Assembly: GCA_014905825.1 (NCBI GenBank) | Contig: JACGCN010000008.1 | Location: 124,001 to 188,000, forward strand | Direction: 5' to 3' | Source: Lyophyllum atratum | Taxonomy: Eukaryota; Basidiomycota; Agaricomycetes; Agaricales; Lyophyllaceae | DNA: 64,000 nt | Shown: positions 35,517-48,200 of the stretch, piece by piece | How the letters are laid out: each line of letters starts with the position of its first letter | Numbering within the stretch: the first letter of the stretch is position 1 | Made by a program: the position numbers and the translations under genes | Notes under the pieces: model-generated | Databases searched by the model: none | What the model saw: the letters and a program-made list of their open reading frames with translations, nothing else | Told to the model about the DNA's origin: nothing

Positions 35517-37739
35517 TTGCGCATGTCTCCACGAACCATCATGGACAGTGGCGGCCGCCCGCACCTCGGACGCCCAAATCCACCCTCTGCCACCTTACTT
35601 CTGCTTGCGAAAGGCTTACGACGACGGCTATTTTTTCTCCTAGTCGTCATTCTTGTCTGTTTCTATGCCCGAGGACTACTCCGCACAACGCCAAACCACT
35701 CAGACGCCTCCCATGTACGCAGTACTGGCAAGTCGCGCTATTCCTCGGCGAGACCTCCGAATTGTGATTTCGTTGAAAGTGGTGACGACGAGAAACCAAT
35801 CTCCGCCCACCACACATACACACCAGATGGTTTGCTACACGTCAACCCTGACGGTATTCACCCAATTCTTGAGCTCATCAGGAATGCCGAAGAAGAGTGG
35901 GAGAAGAAGGTGGACAGAGCCAGCCAAACTCTCGGGGAGGCGGTGATCGAGTACAACAGACGATATAAGCGAAACCCACCGGAAGGTTTTGACGACTGGT
36001 GAGCTTCGTGCCTACAAGCCTATTCTGTCACTGTCTTTACTAACCGTTCGTCCCTTTCTTCAGGTGGGACTTTGCCAAAGAGATGCAGGTCCAACTCCCA
36101 GATGAATACGATACGATATATAGAGAAATCGAACCATTTTGGGGTATGGATCCCAAGGAACTCGCAAAATTGCAGGCCATAGAAGAAGCAAGACCTGATT
36201 CGTTTACGCTCGCGAAGAATGAGACACACGACACCCACCTGGTGGTGACTGCCTTTTCGGACCCGCAGACATGGGAGCAGAGGGGACTTCTTCGTGGGCT
36301 TAAAGATATCCTGGCCCTCCTTGAACCCGTAGAGCCTGCCTTAACTCCATTTCGCGCGGTGTTCTCGCCTCACAGCACTCCGAGTCTATTGACTGACTTC
36401 CACGTCAAGAAAGCATGCCTCGACGCTGCAGCGGCCAGAAAATGTAATCGAAGATCGTATTAAACCTGCTATCCTTCTGACGTCATCCCTCTCAGTTGTT
36501 AAAATCTCTGACTTGCCGGAGCCCACACACCTAGGGTTTGCATCGGCATGTCCTCCAGGATTCCCAGGTCGGCCAGACGAGAAACCAGTAGACCGGTCAC
36601 ATCGTCCTGCTTCACGTGCAGAAAGAACGTTTATTCGTGATCACCGTCTCGCTATGGACCCCTGCCAGCACCCTCATATATTCTACAACCACGCCCAATA
36701 TATTGCCCACGACATTGGACCCGCGGCACAGCCCGCAATGGTTCCCAAGTTCTCCTACTGCACCACCCCCGTCTTCCATGACATCCAACCGCCATCGTTC
36801 ATATCGTCAATGCCAGATACCCTGACACGGGAAGATTACCTGAACTGGGAGAACAAGACGGACGAGCGATTATTTTGGCGTGGCAGCAATGCAGGGATGA
36901 AGTATAGTGATGAAACAGGATGGAGAGACGCACAGCATCCTCGTTTGGTTTCTTGGGCGAAGGATCTCAATGGAACAGTCAATGTTCTGATACCAAGTTA
37001 CGTCGAAGATGAGGGATGGAAGAGCGTGGGAGGAGGTACACGAATCAGCAAGGCACTCATCAACCCAGCGATGCGCGATATTGCGTTCTCAGGAAAGCCA
37101 GTGGGGTGTGATATCCAGTATTGTCGATATCTGGAAACACAGTTCGAGTGGAGGAGGCTTCAAGACGCCAATGGTACACAGGCTGGGAACCACAAGTACA
37201 TTCTCGATGTGTGTCCCTACTAGTTCTCATTCTCGGGTCTTTGCTGAGTTGTGGTCCCGTCCATAGGTGGATGGCGATGGATGGTCAACGCAGTTCAAAC
37301 AGCTGATGTCCTCGAATTCGCTTATATACAAAGCTACGGCATATCCTGAATGGTACGCATCCCTATTTCTTTCGACCGTTCTACTCACGTCCATGCCTTT
37401 CCCCTCTCCCAGGTGCTTAGATAGGTCACAGCCCTGGGTGCATTACGTGCCCGTACAAGTGGACTACTCGGACCTCTATGATGCATATGTCTTTTTTCGT
37501 GGCGGCCTTTATGGCGAGGGAAACCATGACAATCTTGCGAAAAAAATAGCTTATGCTGGGAGGGAGTGGAGTAAAAACTTCTGGAGGGAAGAGGATATGA
37601 CTGTCTATTTTTTCAGGTACATTTGGTTCTCAGTTCGTTTATTGTGCATATGTTGATTGATTCAATTCATAGGTTGCTGCTTGAATACGCTCGTGTGATG
37701 CACCCCAATCGGGAGTCGAAGTCTTACACTGGTGGATGA
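35517..37739 (+). CDS. GT90 glycosyltransferase (CAP10/CAPSULE-associated family)
   Basis: Type II Golgi-type membrane enzyme of the CAP10 family, whose members include the Cryptococcus xylosyltransferase Cxt1 and capsule proteins. Six exons (35517-35998, 36064-36443, 36496-37208, 37267-37352, 37413-37616, 37673-37739) total 1932 nt, giving 643 aa. One transmembrane anchor (RRRLFFLLVVILVCFYARGLL) follows a short cytosolic N-terminus. Stem blocks PDGIHPILELI and RRYKRNPPEGFDDWWDFA are family-typical. The catalytic domain shows KTDERLFWRGSNAGMKY, then HPRLVSWA, KYILDVDGDGWSTQFKQL, and SNSLIYKATAYPEW followed by WVHYVPVQVDYSDLYDAYVF. The donor sugar is likely UDP-xylose or similar but unproven. 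Either of two nearby ATGs (35517, 35523) could be used. Confidence 0.92.
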
Positions 37740-38870
37740 CGACCAAGCAGTCCAATGTCGTGGAAGATCTAGCAAAAGAAACGGTATTCACTGTCCTCCA
37801 TTGAAATTGAACGGGGTGGAACAGACAGCTCTCCATGGTCAGATTGCCGACCTCCGTGTCCCAGGTTCCGAAAGCGCTGTACCCGAGTTGTAGCCAGCAT
37901 TGCGTGTAGATTTACAGTTGCAGGAATACAGTCCACCGTCAACTGTTGTTCTCCTCCTGCTCCTTCCTTTCCTACAGGCAATCCTCCATCCTCGTAGAGT
38001 GCCAGCAGGGCCATGTTTGGGCTGCATCCCAGCCGCTGCTGCGCACATTTCTGAACTTGCGCGATGCAAGAGCGTACTTTTGATGACTGTACTCCCCTTC
38101 TGTATATACCCGGGCACGCAGCGCGGCCCACGCAACCTGGATTGCCAGTACTGAATGTTCCGAGGCTCTAGGACGTAACACGATAAGTGAAGGCGGCGTC
38201 AGAAAGCTGCGTGACTCATGAAAGCTAGGCAGCATTTGACAACACGCCACTGCATGGTCACCCTATCTTGGATAAGTATGCGGTGTGGAAAATGTGGTGC
38301 AAATGTACATGTTAAGAAATCCAGCAGCAGACCAAGTGCTTCCAAGCAAGAGGAACCACGGGCTAAAACCCTCCGACGAGCCTTTGTTTATGATACGTAG
38401 CAGCTTGAGATATGTCAGGTATGATTAATCCGGAGGGTATAGGTCCTTTTTTGCGATATTTACTTGGGGGGCATAGGAAATTATGAGGCCGCAAGCAAAG
38501 ACCAAATGTGAGGGTTGCAGTAAACCAATCATGATCATTGCTGCAAATGAATATTGGAATAGCAATATGTCGGAGGGTCGATGTACCACGTACTGGGACG
38601 CAGGTCTCGGACATGAGAATAGCGAGCCGCAGTCGCCGTGGACGCTGGTGGCAAGCTGGTGGCTGAGGACGACTTCGGACAACGACAACCCCAAGCACGG
38701 GTGCATGTGACACGGCTATCACCTGATTAGATTAGATGGTTTGTGTGTTGGCAACATTTTATCGAATACAAGTGACTGACTCCTGAGTATGATGCATAGT
38801 AAAGGAATCAGGGCGGCCACGATGGCTGTTAGGGCTTGGGTAGCAAAAAGTAGGAGGCAATATATCCCGA
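37740..38870. other. Intergenic, no gene recognised
   Basis: Short open frames on both strands without domains or spliced continuity. Confidence 0.4.
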
Positions 38871-39504
38871 TCACAACTCTAGGGCGCCCATTTCCTGCAA
38901 GTCCTCCTTCACCCACAAAGAACGCAACCACTGTGGTCGCACCCCATTCAAATGGGCTGCCGCAGCTATACACATCAACTGGTCCGCGGTCAACCTAGCG
39001 ATACGATCCTTAGGCATGTCCTTTACAGCGCTTGCAACAGCCAGCATGTGGACTATGTACTTGTCCGGCTCTTGCGAGTCAGTAAATACAGAAACCAAAT
39101 CGATATGACCGTAACGGGTGGCCCGTCTGATGTTGTCGAGGGCCACGTCCAGGTTAGGCTCCACCCCTTTCGGGGGTACCCAAGATGGATCAACGTTGGC
39201 CCTGTAGAAGGCTACGTCGTCTGGGAAGGGAAAGCCAAAGTAGAATACAACTTCTCCCTCCAGATCTACAAAACGCTCGAATGTTAGTCGACGTTGGAAC
39301 GGTATCAGATAGCTACTCGCCGCTCGGAATGGGGGGAGGTGGGGGGATCGCCGACATGTTGTGCTTATGGATGATGTGAGCTGGATACTTCAAGACCTCG
39401 GCGTCATTCAAGGCATCGATGACGAAATAAGGCTGGCCTACCTGGCTGGCTGGTATGTAGGAATGGGCAGACGGTTTGAGAGGCAGAACCGACAGAGCTC
39501 CCTT
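38871..39504 (-). CDS. Hypothetical protein, 5' exon missing, possible GC-AG intron
   Basis: I do not recognise the family. Two exons assemble well: 39504-39321 and 39265-38871. The first reads SYIPASQVGQPYFVIDALND and on to MSAIPPPPPIPS; the second begins DLEGEVVFYFGFPFPDDVAF and ends EDLQEMGALEL. The frame is kept only if the 55-nt intron starts with GC (GCGAGT) and ends TTTGTAG. The nearest GT site, four bases downstream, breaks the frame. No start codon is in frame after the 3' splice site at 39505, so a first exon lies further upstream. No signal peptide or membrane segment is visible. About 193 residues are covered. Confidence 0.5.
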
Positions 39505-40161
39505 CTTAAATCAAAATGGTCAGCAGGTGGCTGTGTATTGACATGGCTTGGCTTCCATTATTCGAATTCATGTAAGCTCAGGCTAGGTGAGTGAGCGAAC
39601 AGCTAGTCTGAGTGAGAGATAAGGCAGTGCGCAAACTTGATATCCCTGCCACCGTAGTACTTATGTCGAGTAATTTAAGCCGGCAACGGCCGCATTTAAC
39701 GGTTATGTGAGACACCGCTCCCTTTTGAGGCAATCCCGATCCTGGGATTCCCGTCACCTGACCCAATCGCCCCCTTCGCTGCGCGCGTTCGATCGCGCGT
39801 TGCGCGCGTTCGTTCTCCTCTCCGTTCTCTCCCTTCTCTCCGTTCTTCTGGAATCGTCGTCGACGCGCTGCGCGCTCTCCCTGGGCGAGTGCCGAGGTGC
39901 TCCCTCTCCCACGCGACGGCCTTGGAACCTTGGAATTCTGCTTCTCGAGGACATGCTGCAGCACTTCACCGTTCCAACACCGTTCCATGCCTCACTATTC
40001 CATATAGGGCGTCGCTTCCCTATCATTTTGACTTTCGACTTTCTCTTCCAGTACGCCACTCTCTCCACTCTCCGTGCCATATAAAAAGCCATCTACCCTT
40101 GAGATGATTATACCGACCCCTTCTGAATCGCCCTCGCGCCCATCTGAATTCGTCCTCCGAC
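39505..40161. other. Intergenic with CGCG-rich low-complexity block
   Basis: Around 39775-39815 the sequence is an alternating GCGC/CGCG stretch, followed by a pyrimidine-rich tract (CTCTCCGTTCTCTCCC near 39815-39845). No supported gene. Confidence 0.4.
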
Positions 40162-41581
40162 ATGATTGCATCGCCCCTATCTGAATCGTCTGCTGTCTCT
40201 GTCGGAACCCCAAGAGCCCGCCAGGAGCTCACACCCCTGCAGATATTTCACCAGAGGTTTCCCCTCCAGAGATTTAGGTGCGCAATATTTTTTGCATCGC
40301 TTTTATTAGGATCTCAGTTAAAACAAGCAGGGTCATCTCTGCCTCTGGCGACGGCATGCCAGGAGCCGACCAGGATGCCTCCAGCCTCGGAACGCTCAGA
40401 GCCGACCAGGAGCTCGCACTGCTCCAGGATCTCCTGAGAGTTCTCATTCCTCGGTGCGTTTTTTTACTTCTGCCAACACTTAAATTCGGCACCAACAAAC
40501 CTCGTGCAGAAGAGACTCGGTAGACTCGGTCACACCTCCACCTAGCCCCGCCACAAGCTCGACTCGCCTATTGAGCCCGACTTCTTCATCCAACCCGTCT
40601 CGTCCCTCCACCCCGACTCCCCCATCTAGCCCGACTCGTCCCTCTAGCAACCCGTCTACTCGTCCCTCTAGCCCGACTCCCCCGTCTAGCCCGACTCGTC
40701 CCTCTAGCCCGACTCGTCCATCTAGCCTGACTTCTTCATCCAACCCGACTCCTCCATCTAGCCCGACTCGTCCCTCTAGCCCGACTCGTCCATCTAGCCT
40801 GACTTCTTCATCCAACCCGACTCCTCCATCTAGCCCGACTCCTCCACTCAGCCCTCCCCCACCGACCGCACTTAACTGCGATGGCTTCGAGCAGATGCCA
40901 GGACGCCCGCCCTCGTACTCTCAACCACCTTCCTACAAATCATTCTTAAGCATCTCAGACGACGATCTGTACGAATCTCGCCAAAAAATCAGAGTAAAAG
41001 CACGCTGCTTCCACCTACCGACTCGGAAGCCTGGCTGGCTATACACCCCGACATGGCTGCTCCTAAACTTCCTGCGATACCAGTACTCGCCCATCGCCGT
41101 TGGGAACATCATTGACATCTACTCGCCAGATGACGATGATCAATTACTCTGCCAAGGGACGATACGCTCGGTTCTCTATTCCGCAGACCCAGCTTGGGTC
41201 TCCTTCGAGATCTTCACTCACCATGGCGTAGCATCCGTCATGCTGGTGCCGACTTCATGCAGTGCGTTAACGGCGTCAGAGCACTTGAAGTTATTGATCT
41301 GGACTCGCCGCATTCCCGCGAAACTTATCCGCGTACACCATCCCCACTCAGCTGCAGAAGCCTATGCTGAGGCAGATCGGGAGATTACGCTAGCGTTGTC
41401 TGTGGAACCGACGACACTTCGATACAGGTGGGATTTGCCAGAGGAGAATCGATCCCTAGCCTTCCGGTTGTGGTCGAGTCTGGTATCTGTTGCGAATCTT
41501 TGTTCTTCTCCTCCCGCGAGTCCATCCCCAACTTGGGCACTGCCGGCAGTAGCACAGAGTACAGCCTTGAGTCTCGCTTAG
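40162..41581 (+). CDS. Ser/Pro-repeat protein of unknown function
   Basis: Three exons (40162-40277, 40310-40453, 40510-41581) total 1332 nt, giving 443 aa with all phases consistent. Exons 1 and 2 contain related segments (VGTPRARQELTPLQ and LGTLRADQELALLQ), an internal duplication. Exon 3 starts with about 90 residues of SPTRPSS/SNPTPPS repeats, then a globular part beginning FLSISDDDLYESRQKIRVKA and continuing through WLLLNFLRYQYSPIAVGNII and SADPAWVSFEIFTHHG. No known domain, signal peptide or membrane helix. The intron between exons 1 and 2 is only 32 nt, unusually short, so exon 1 could be modelled differently. Probably a basidiomycete-specific protein. Confidence 0.55.
40575..40860 (+). 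repeat. Coding tandem repeat, SPTRPSS/SNPTPPS
   Basis: Units of about 21-24 nt (TCTAGCCCGACTCGTCCC type) repeat roughly a dozen times. A higher-order block of about 72 nt (SPTRPSS-SPTRPSS-LTSSSNPTPPS) is present twice in a row, which shows recent expansion. Confidence 0.8.
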
Positions 41582-41617
41582 CTAGGTAGTGACATGCGAT
41601 CCCTATTTTGAATTGTA

Positions 41618-41870
41618 GAACGAAGGCTTTCAAGCCTTCGTTTTGAAAGCCTTCGTTCGGCACGATCTTTACCCTTCCATTGCACAATGAAAGCTTCAGT
41701 CTGAAGATATAGATTATAGAGATCTCAAAGATTCTAAAATGAAGGCTTTTGATTGAAGATATCGATTAGAGAACGCAAAGATCTACACTCAGGGACTCGC
41801 TAGAAATTCGCGACTCTAAGAACCAAAACTACGGATTAAAGACTTCCTATTCAAATGCATAGCGGGTTAT
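41618..41870. repeat. Hairpin and degenerate tandem repeats after the Ser/Pro gene
   Basis: CGAAGGCTTTCAAGCCTTCG at 41621-41640 is a near-perfect hairpin, and its arm recurs inverted at 41645-41655. Downstream, two units of about 60 nt share GAAGATAT, GATTA, GAGA and CAAAGAT in the same order. It could act in 3' end formation, or be a small repeat array. Confidence 0.45.
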
Positions 41871-42285
41871 AGATGTATATAAGGAACTAGCCATGGACAC
41901 TCCCGGGCCCATTGGCCCCAGCCCCTCCGCCGCATCCGTCCCCTCCCTTGCATGCTCCCCGCCCGCAAGGACGCGCCGCGAGGCCCGCCCGTCATGCACC
42001 GCTGCCGGAATTCTCCCTCTGCAAGTTCAGGGTCGACTTGAACCTTTCCAAGATTCACTCGGGACTGCCGGCGGGAATAAGTGCATATCGGACTCCAACG
42101 CCGGCTGGGCTGCGCCGGCGGATCCACTTGTCCCCCAGCGGCGATGGTGCTCTTGGAGCCTTGGGAGCCCGAGTGCAGCGGGCTGGTATCTGACGTGTCT
42201 TCGACATGGCCATGTGCATGCGCTGCGGGCAGTGCTCCTCCTTGGAGGTATGGTGCCGGGGTGGCAGTAAAAGAGGATCGTGGTG

Positions 42286-45200
42286 TCAGGTCAAAGTAAC
42301 GCTCCTTGAAATCGGCAACAAGGAGCGGGGGTACCGGCGGGGGTCCTTGGCCTGAAAGTGATGGTAGAAGGATATGAGGTGGGCGCTGGATGGGATGTGG
42401 CGGGGCGAGAGGGACACCTGGGGGAATTGAAGGACGCGGGAAGGACGTGCAGGACCATGATTGGCCCCGTGTGCTCCGCAAATCAGTCGCGCCTCAATAG
42501 GTTCGTAGCGCGATCGCCCGCCTGAATGTTGTGTCGGAACGACGACTGCAGCGGAAGCTAGTGCTAGTGCTGGGTGTGCCGGCTCCAGGTGGTGCTGCAT
42601 TCCTTGTCGTGAAGGCGGTTGCGCAATGGTCTGGTGAGGTGCAGATGACCTTGACGACCTCGACCTAGAGGTGCGAGATCGCGGCCTTCGGTGATCACCA
42701 CTTCTCCTGCTACTCCTTCTGCTGAGACCACTGCTCCTCCCGCGGCGATCACGTTCATCACAACATGCTCCTGCTGCTACTGGTCGTGCTGCTGCCTGAA
42801 GGAAAACCTGGGTATTCAATGATACGCGATTCGGGATAGCGTGGCGGAACAATGCTGGGAGAGCCGCTTCTTCCTGCTAGATCAGAGGGAATGAACGGCA
42901 CTACGGGTTCAGCAGACGACGCGGGGCATACCAGGCATTGGGCCAGGAAGTCGGTAAACATATTGGAGGCGCTGCACCTAAGCCTGGTCCCGAGGGTGGT
43001 AAATTGGGAATCGCAGGGGTGAAGGGGGGTGCTTCCGATCGATGAGGGCGGCGACCTGGGAACATTTCTGGTATTACTGGTGGAATCGCAGGGTCCTCTC
43101 GTGAAGGCTGCAGATGATGCGGATATGGTATGAAACCGGGTGGGAACTGTCCATCGGGAAGCGGAGGGATGACAGGGCCTTGATGCTGCAGCTGAGGCAT
43201 CTGACCTCGTGGCTCTAACATCGGCATGGGTCTTCCGAAAGGGGGAGGACGAGCGGGGCCGCGAGGTGAAGGAGTTGAGGTTCCATCACTTGTAGTCGAA
43301 GAACTGCAATCGCTTTCGCCTGGAAGAACTGAAAGCATGATGAGCACAAGCAAAATCAGGATAAACTATGCGAGTACTAACCGCCAATTCGAATGTTTAG
43401 AATATCCTGCCTGAGTTGGTCAACACGGGCATCCAGTCAGCGAAGTTCATCTTGACGGTCACTGGTGCCGCGCGCCAGCCAGTCGTTAAGGGACCTCATA
43501 TATCGCATCAACTCCCGCTGCTGCTCAGCAGAGGCGGTTTGCGCATCGCGATTTTCCTACACATAGATAAATTCATAGTTTGCGAAGATAGAGCCGCGCG
43601 GTATTACCCTTAGCAAGTCCATCATGCCACCAAACACAGGTGGAAGCTGAACTATGACCTGACCAAGTCTGAATATATTCCAAAACACATGAGTGGTGGC
43701 GACTTACTGGTCCGGGAGGCATTGGCATATAACCGAGTCGCGTTCTCTGGGTCTGGGATGGTTGACTAGGAGGAGCACCCTGCTTAAATGATGTTCTATA
43801 TTGAGACCTAAATTTGAAGGGAAGCAGCGGACTGAGTGCCCTTGACGAGCTGGCGTTGGACGATACCACGGCTCTGGAGGAGCTGTTCGTGCACGTCGAT
43901 CCCCAAGAGGCTAAAATAGGGACTTAGAGAACGACAATATGCACATAATTCAAAACAACTCACAAAGACTGGGGCGGGGGCCGGCCCTGGGGCTGGACGC
44001 CTGCCCGTAGTAAATGCGCCATCAGTCCCGGGAAACCTCTCCATCCGGATATTACGCAGTGCTTGCTCGAAGTCAGGACCGGTGTCCGGGTGCACTGCTC
44101 CGCTTTGAGGTGGCGGTGCAGGAGTCGGCGGTGCGAGAGTTGGCGGTGCGGGAGTTGGCTGATCCGCCGCAGCCTGACGAAGTGGTGCGCGAGGAGTTAT
44201 TCCAGGTGGTTAATTTCGCACTGGTCTAGTATATAATCGGGAAAGGAGGCTCGGATTCTGGCCTCGGAGGAAGAGTCGGAACTGAAACCGGGCTGACACT
44301 CCTCCTCTTCCTACGAGTGAACACGAGATTGATGAAGTCATGAGGTGGCTGGATTGGGGGTGCAGGTGGGTTAATGCCAGCTGCTAGAATTCCTTCGAGC
44401 CGCTCGACCAAGGATGGTCCTTCGCGTATCTAGCAGGGATGTCTTGATCCGCCTCGAACCCTCTTAGCTGATCAGCTAATTGTTGGAGGCTTATGGCCGA
44501 GCCGATGGAGGAAATTGGTGCTGGCGGGTACTGTTCATAGATTATATGAGGCTTCCGTGGAGGCTGATTCGAGAGTCCTTGAAGTAGTTCTTCAATGCGC
44601 AAAAGCCGATCCCTTAACTCCGGATTGTCTTGCGTTTGAGTGGTTCGGTCGCCAACAAGTCTGTCAAGCATATGCTTTGTCGAGACTTGGCCCTCCCGCA
44701 GTGCATTCAGCTGCTCCCTTGCCGCTTCCAATGGTCCTGAGGAGGTCCGGAGGCGCAAGAAGCGGGCGACGTCGAATTGTAGAGGTCGACGAAGGACTTG
44801 GGGATCAAGGCGGGAAGGGCCGACCCGAGGACTTAGAGCTATCAGGATATGACGGTCTTAACTGCGAATCCGAAAAGATGGACAAGGAGTCGTCCGACTC
44901 CGAAATAGTCGGTGCATGCCAAGGCGGTGGAGAATCATGGTATGATTCCGAAGCCAGATACTCGTCGCCCGAATGATGGTACGAAAGGTATGACCCGATA
45001 CCACTTGCCGAGCTCGTAGCCCGAGATAGAGAGGTCACACTCATGTCACGATGATCCCCAGGAAGCAAGGAGTATACCGGGCTGCTTCCACCGATCATCT
45101 GGTCAAGCAAAGGCTGGGAGGGTCGTGCGCGAGGGGATGGTGTTCTATGCAAATACTGGGAGAGGTGTCGCAACTCATCCCGCAATGCTCGAATATTGTC

Positions 45201-48200
45201 ACCCAAATCCCTATTTTCGTTCCCCCTAGCATCGTGGTATCTGCGGAGATCATCCGCTATACGATCTATATCACAAGACAGATCGCGTTCCGGTGGTGCG
45301 CTCTCCGACGTCTGAGTCCTCAAGCTTGACTGAGTGGTCTGCGCAGAGCCTCGAGGTGTGGAGAGGGACACGTTCATGGAAGGAAGTTCAGGCGTTCTGA
45401 GCTGCGCGCCGGTCATGGAGAACGGCGAATGCTAGATCAAATTTCGGGTGAGCCCAGGCAGTAACATGCAGATTAGGAATGCCTACCAATTGGCGGTCAG
45501 CCTGCGAAGGTGTCGTCAATAATGAAGGAACTGCTGATGGTTCATCAACAGTTTCAAGATCCTCCTCCTCTAACAAAGACCTAGCATCGAATACCGACGA
45601 ATTCAGTGACGACTGCGATCGAAAAGATGCCACCGAGGCAGTGGAGCGAGAGCGCGCAAGCTGGGGGTGTTGCTCGTCCGAGAAGGAGACATCCGAAGGT
45701 GTTCGAACATCCGGAGACGACAAAGTTGGCGGTGCCAATGAGGACACCGCACTCAACGTTGGGAACGACAATCTTGAGAGCGAGAAAGTGCCGGGCGTGC
45801 TTGTATCAATAGGCGGCGGCGAGTCAACATCTGATGACGATATCATACTCAGTGGCAACGAGAAAAGCGGCGACAAGGCAGGCAGTGGAGGCCGCTGAAC
45901 TACCTCTGCCGGGAGACTTGATGGTGTGGGAACACCTGAAGATGATGAGATCGACAACGGTGGCATAGCTACCGGGGTGAGCTGCGGAAATGGCGAACAC
46001 GGAAGCATCGTCGATACGCTCGTCGGTGCCTCTGGGATGGCGGCTTAGTCGGTCCACTGAAGAGACCCTTGAGCCGCTCGGCCTGAGGAACGATGTCTCG
46101 AACGAGTTGCCGATGCCCTCTGGCACAGCTAGCGAAATCACTGAAGGTGGCGGCGCTAACTGAGACGACTCGTACGAATCGTCGGTCTCGTGCGCCCATG
46201 GTTGTGGATTCGTTGGGGGTTAGTCAGAGAACGCTGGAGTCAGATCACTCAGGCTCGAAACCGACGAAATGGTGGGACTGGAGATAGAAGACAAGCGATG
46301 GTGTTGGCGGGTGCTCCGATGGCGCTGGAGAACTTGGCAGCACCAACGATGGCAGCGTTGCATCGGACGCAGATGATGAAATTGTTGCAGAGAGCGGCGG
46401 TATGCTATTACATGCCTCAGAAGACGGAGATCGTGGCAGGAAGACCTGGGTGGGCGATCGATACGAAGTCGGCAGGGCGATGTCAAGCGGTTCCTCCGCG
46501 GGTGTCAGTGGTGACGGAGGCGGAGATAGCGATGGGAGAGAAGGGGGCAGCGGCGGTAATGGCGGAGGCGGAGACGGCGTGAGGTGGATAGAAAACGGCG
46601 ACGACTCGGACGGGGGCAGAGGAGGAAGGACATCCTCGGAAAACATCGATGGTGACCGAATCGATGGAATCTCCGAAGGCGGCAATGAGGGTAAACCAAG
46701 GGCGCTTCTGGTAGCCTCCTCACAATCCAACTTCACTGAAGAGAGCGTCGGTGGGTTCTGCTCCGAAGGAATGGAATACCCCGTGTCTGCCGCCTTGTAC
46801 TCCGATTCGGAAGGAATGGTAGGGAACGACGCGAAGGACGCCTCAGATCCTGCTATGGAGCCTCTCAATGGCGGACTCCGGGCCGTTAGGTAATCCGAGC
46901 TGCCTTGAGAGGCTGCAACGAAGTTCTCGGAATCCAACTCGGAGAGGCAGGTACCGACTGAGGAGGCAACGTAGAAGGAGTGGTGGTGTCTTCGCTAGAC
47001 GTCACTGGGAAACCCGAATAGGTGGCATCCGAGGAAGTGCAAATGTCGCAGCCTGCTTCGCTCGAGTTGCCGGGTGCCAACATATCACTACTCGAGTAGA
47101 CCCCGCTCGCCGCAGAGCTCGCACTCGGAGTGTAACTCCCGCTCTGTGAGTAGCCGCCGCTGGGAGTATAGCTGCCGCTATCCGTATAGCTCCTGCTTCC
47201 GGACGGATAGCTCCTGGTGCCACTAGTATAATCGCTGCTCCCCTGACTCCGTCAATCCAATGACTGGGACCCACTCTCGTGCGTGTAGCTTCCACTCAGG
47301 TTCTCTTTATCTGATGAAGCATCGGTAATGGTACCAGACGAGTATGACCTGGAGCTGCTTCTCCCGCCCCTCCTCCTGACTTCCCTCGTCCGCGAGAGCG
47401 GGGTCCTCGATGGTGACGTGCCCGTGTGCGACATTGAGGTCTGCGAATCGCCCAGGTACCACGTTGAGTCCGTCCTAGTATACGAAGTCGTAGAAGGTAG
47501 GGCCCGCGTGCCGGTAGCACTCGAATCGAAGAACGAAGTGCCGCCCGTCCTCAGCCCTGTCGACGTGCGTAGCTCCGACAAGTACGATGCCTGGGAGTAG
47601 TACGATGACCTTGAGCCTTCAGAAGAGCCAGCCATAAAGAACTGCTCATCCGAGGCATCCGAACAGGCCCTATCGCTCCCTCTACCAGTGCTGGGTGGAG
47701 GCGTAACAACGATATCGCGGCCCAGTGCAGGCCCACTCGAGATGGTGACCGGGGCACCGCCACCAAACACGAGGTTCGCGAAACCTAAGCCTGGCCTCGC
47801 ACCTCTCGCACGCGTCAGAGCCGACTGGAACTCTGCGCCCAGATCCGCCATAGACCCACTACACCTGGCAGTGAGCCGGTTCTTGCGGGCTGAATAGCGC
47901 GTGGATCGCCAGGGTAGACATAGTCCTGGTTGGATATGACGGTATCATCGACTGCGCGGATGTGGTGCGACGAGGCAATTGAGGTACGCCGGGAGAGCCC
48001 ACCCGACCTGGAGGACGTCGAGGAAGCGTTGGACGAGAAGTCGGGGATTGAAGGATGAGATCTCAAGGGTGGCACATAGGCAGTTGATCGGGAACCAGTG
48101 CTGGAGGTACTCGTGCGGCTGTCGATGGAAAGTATCGTTCTGATGGAGCCAGTTGGTGAGCGAGTGACAGACTGGGAGTCGGGCATCGCCATCGGCCGGT

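Noticed and set aside
41893..42481. Plus-strand frame 41893-42270 and minus-strand frame 42481-41867
   Set aside because: They overlap each other and lack domains or splice support; the minus frame may be the 3' region of the large Ser/Pro gene, but this cannot be shown.
46402..46893. 163-codon Gly/Asp-rich plus-strand frame
   Set aside because: Shadow of the Ser/Pro-rich minus-strand frame; the composition is explained by codon complementarity.
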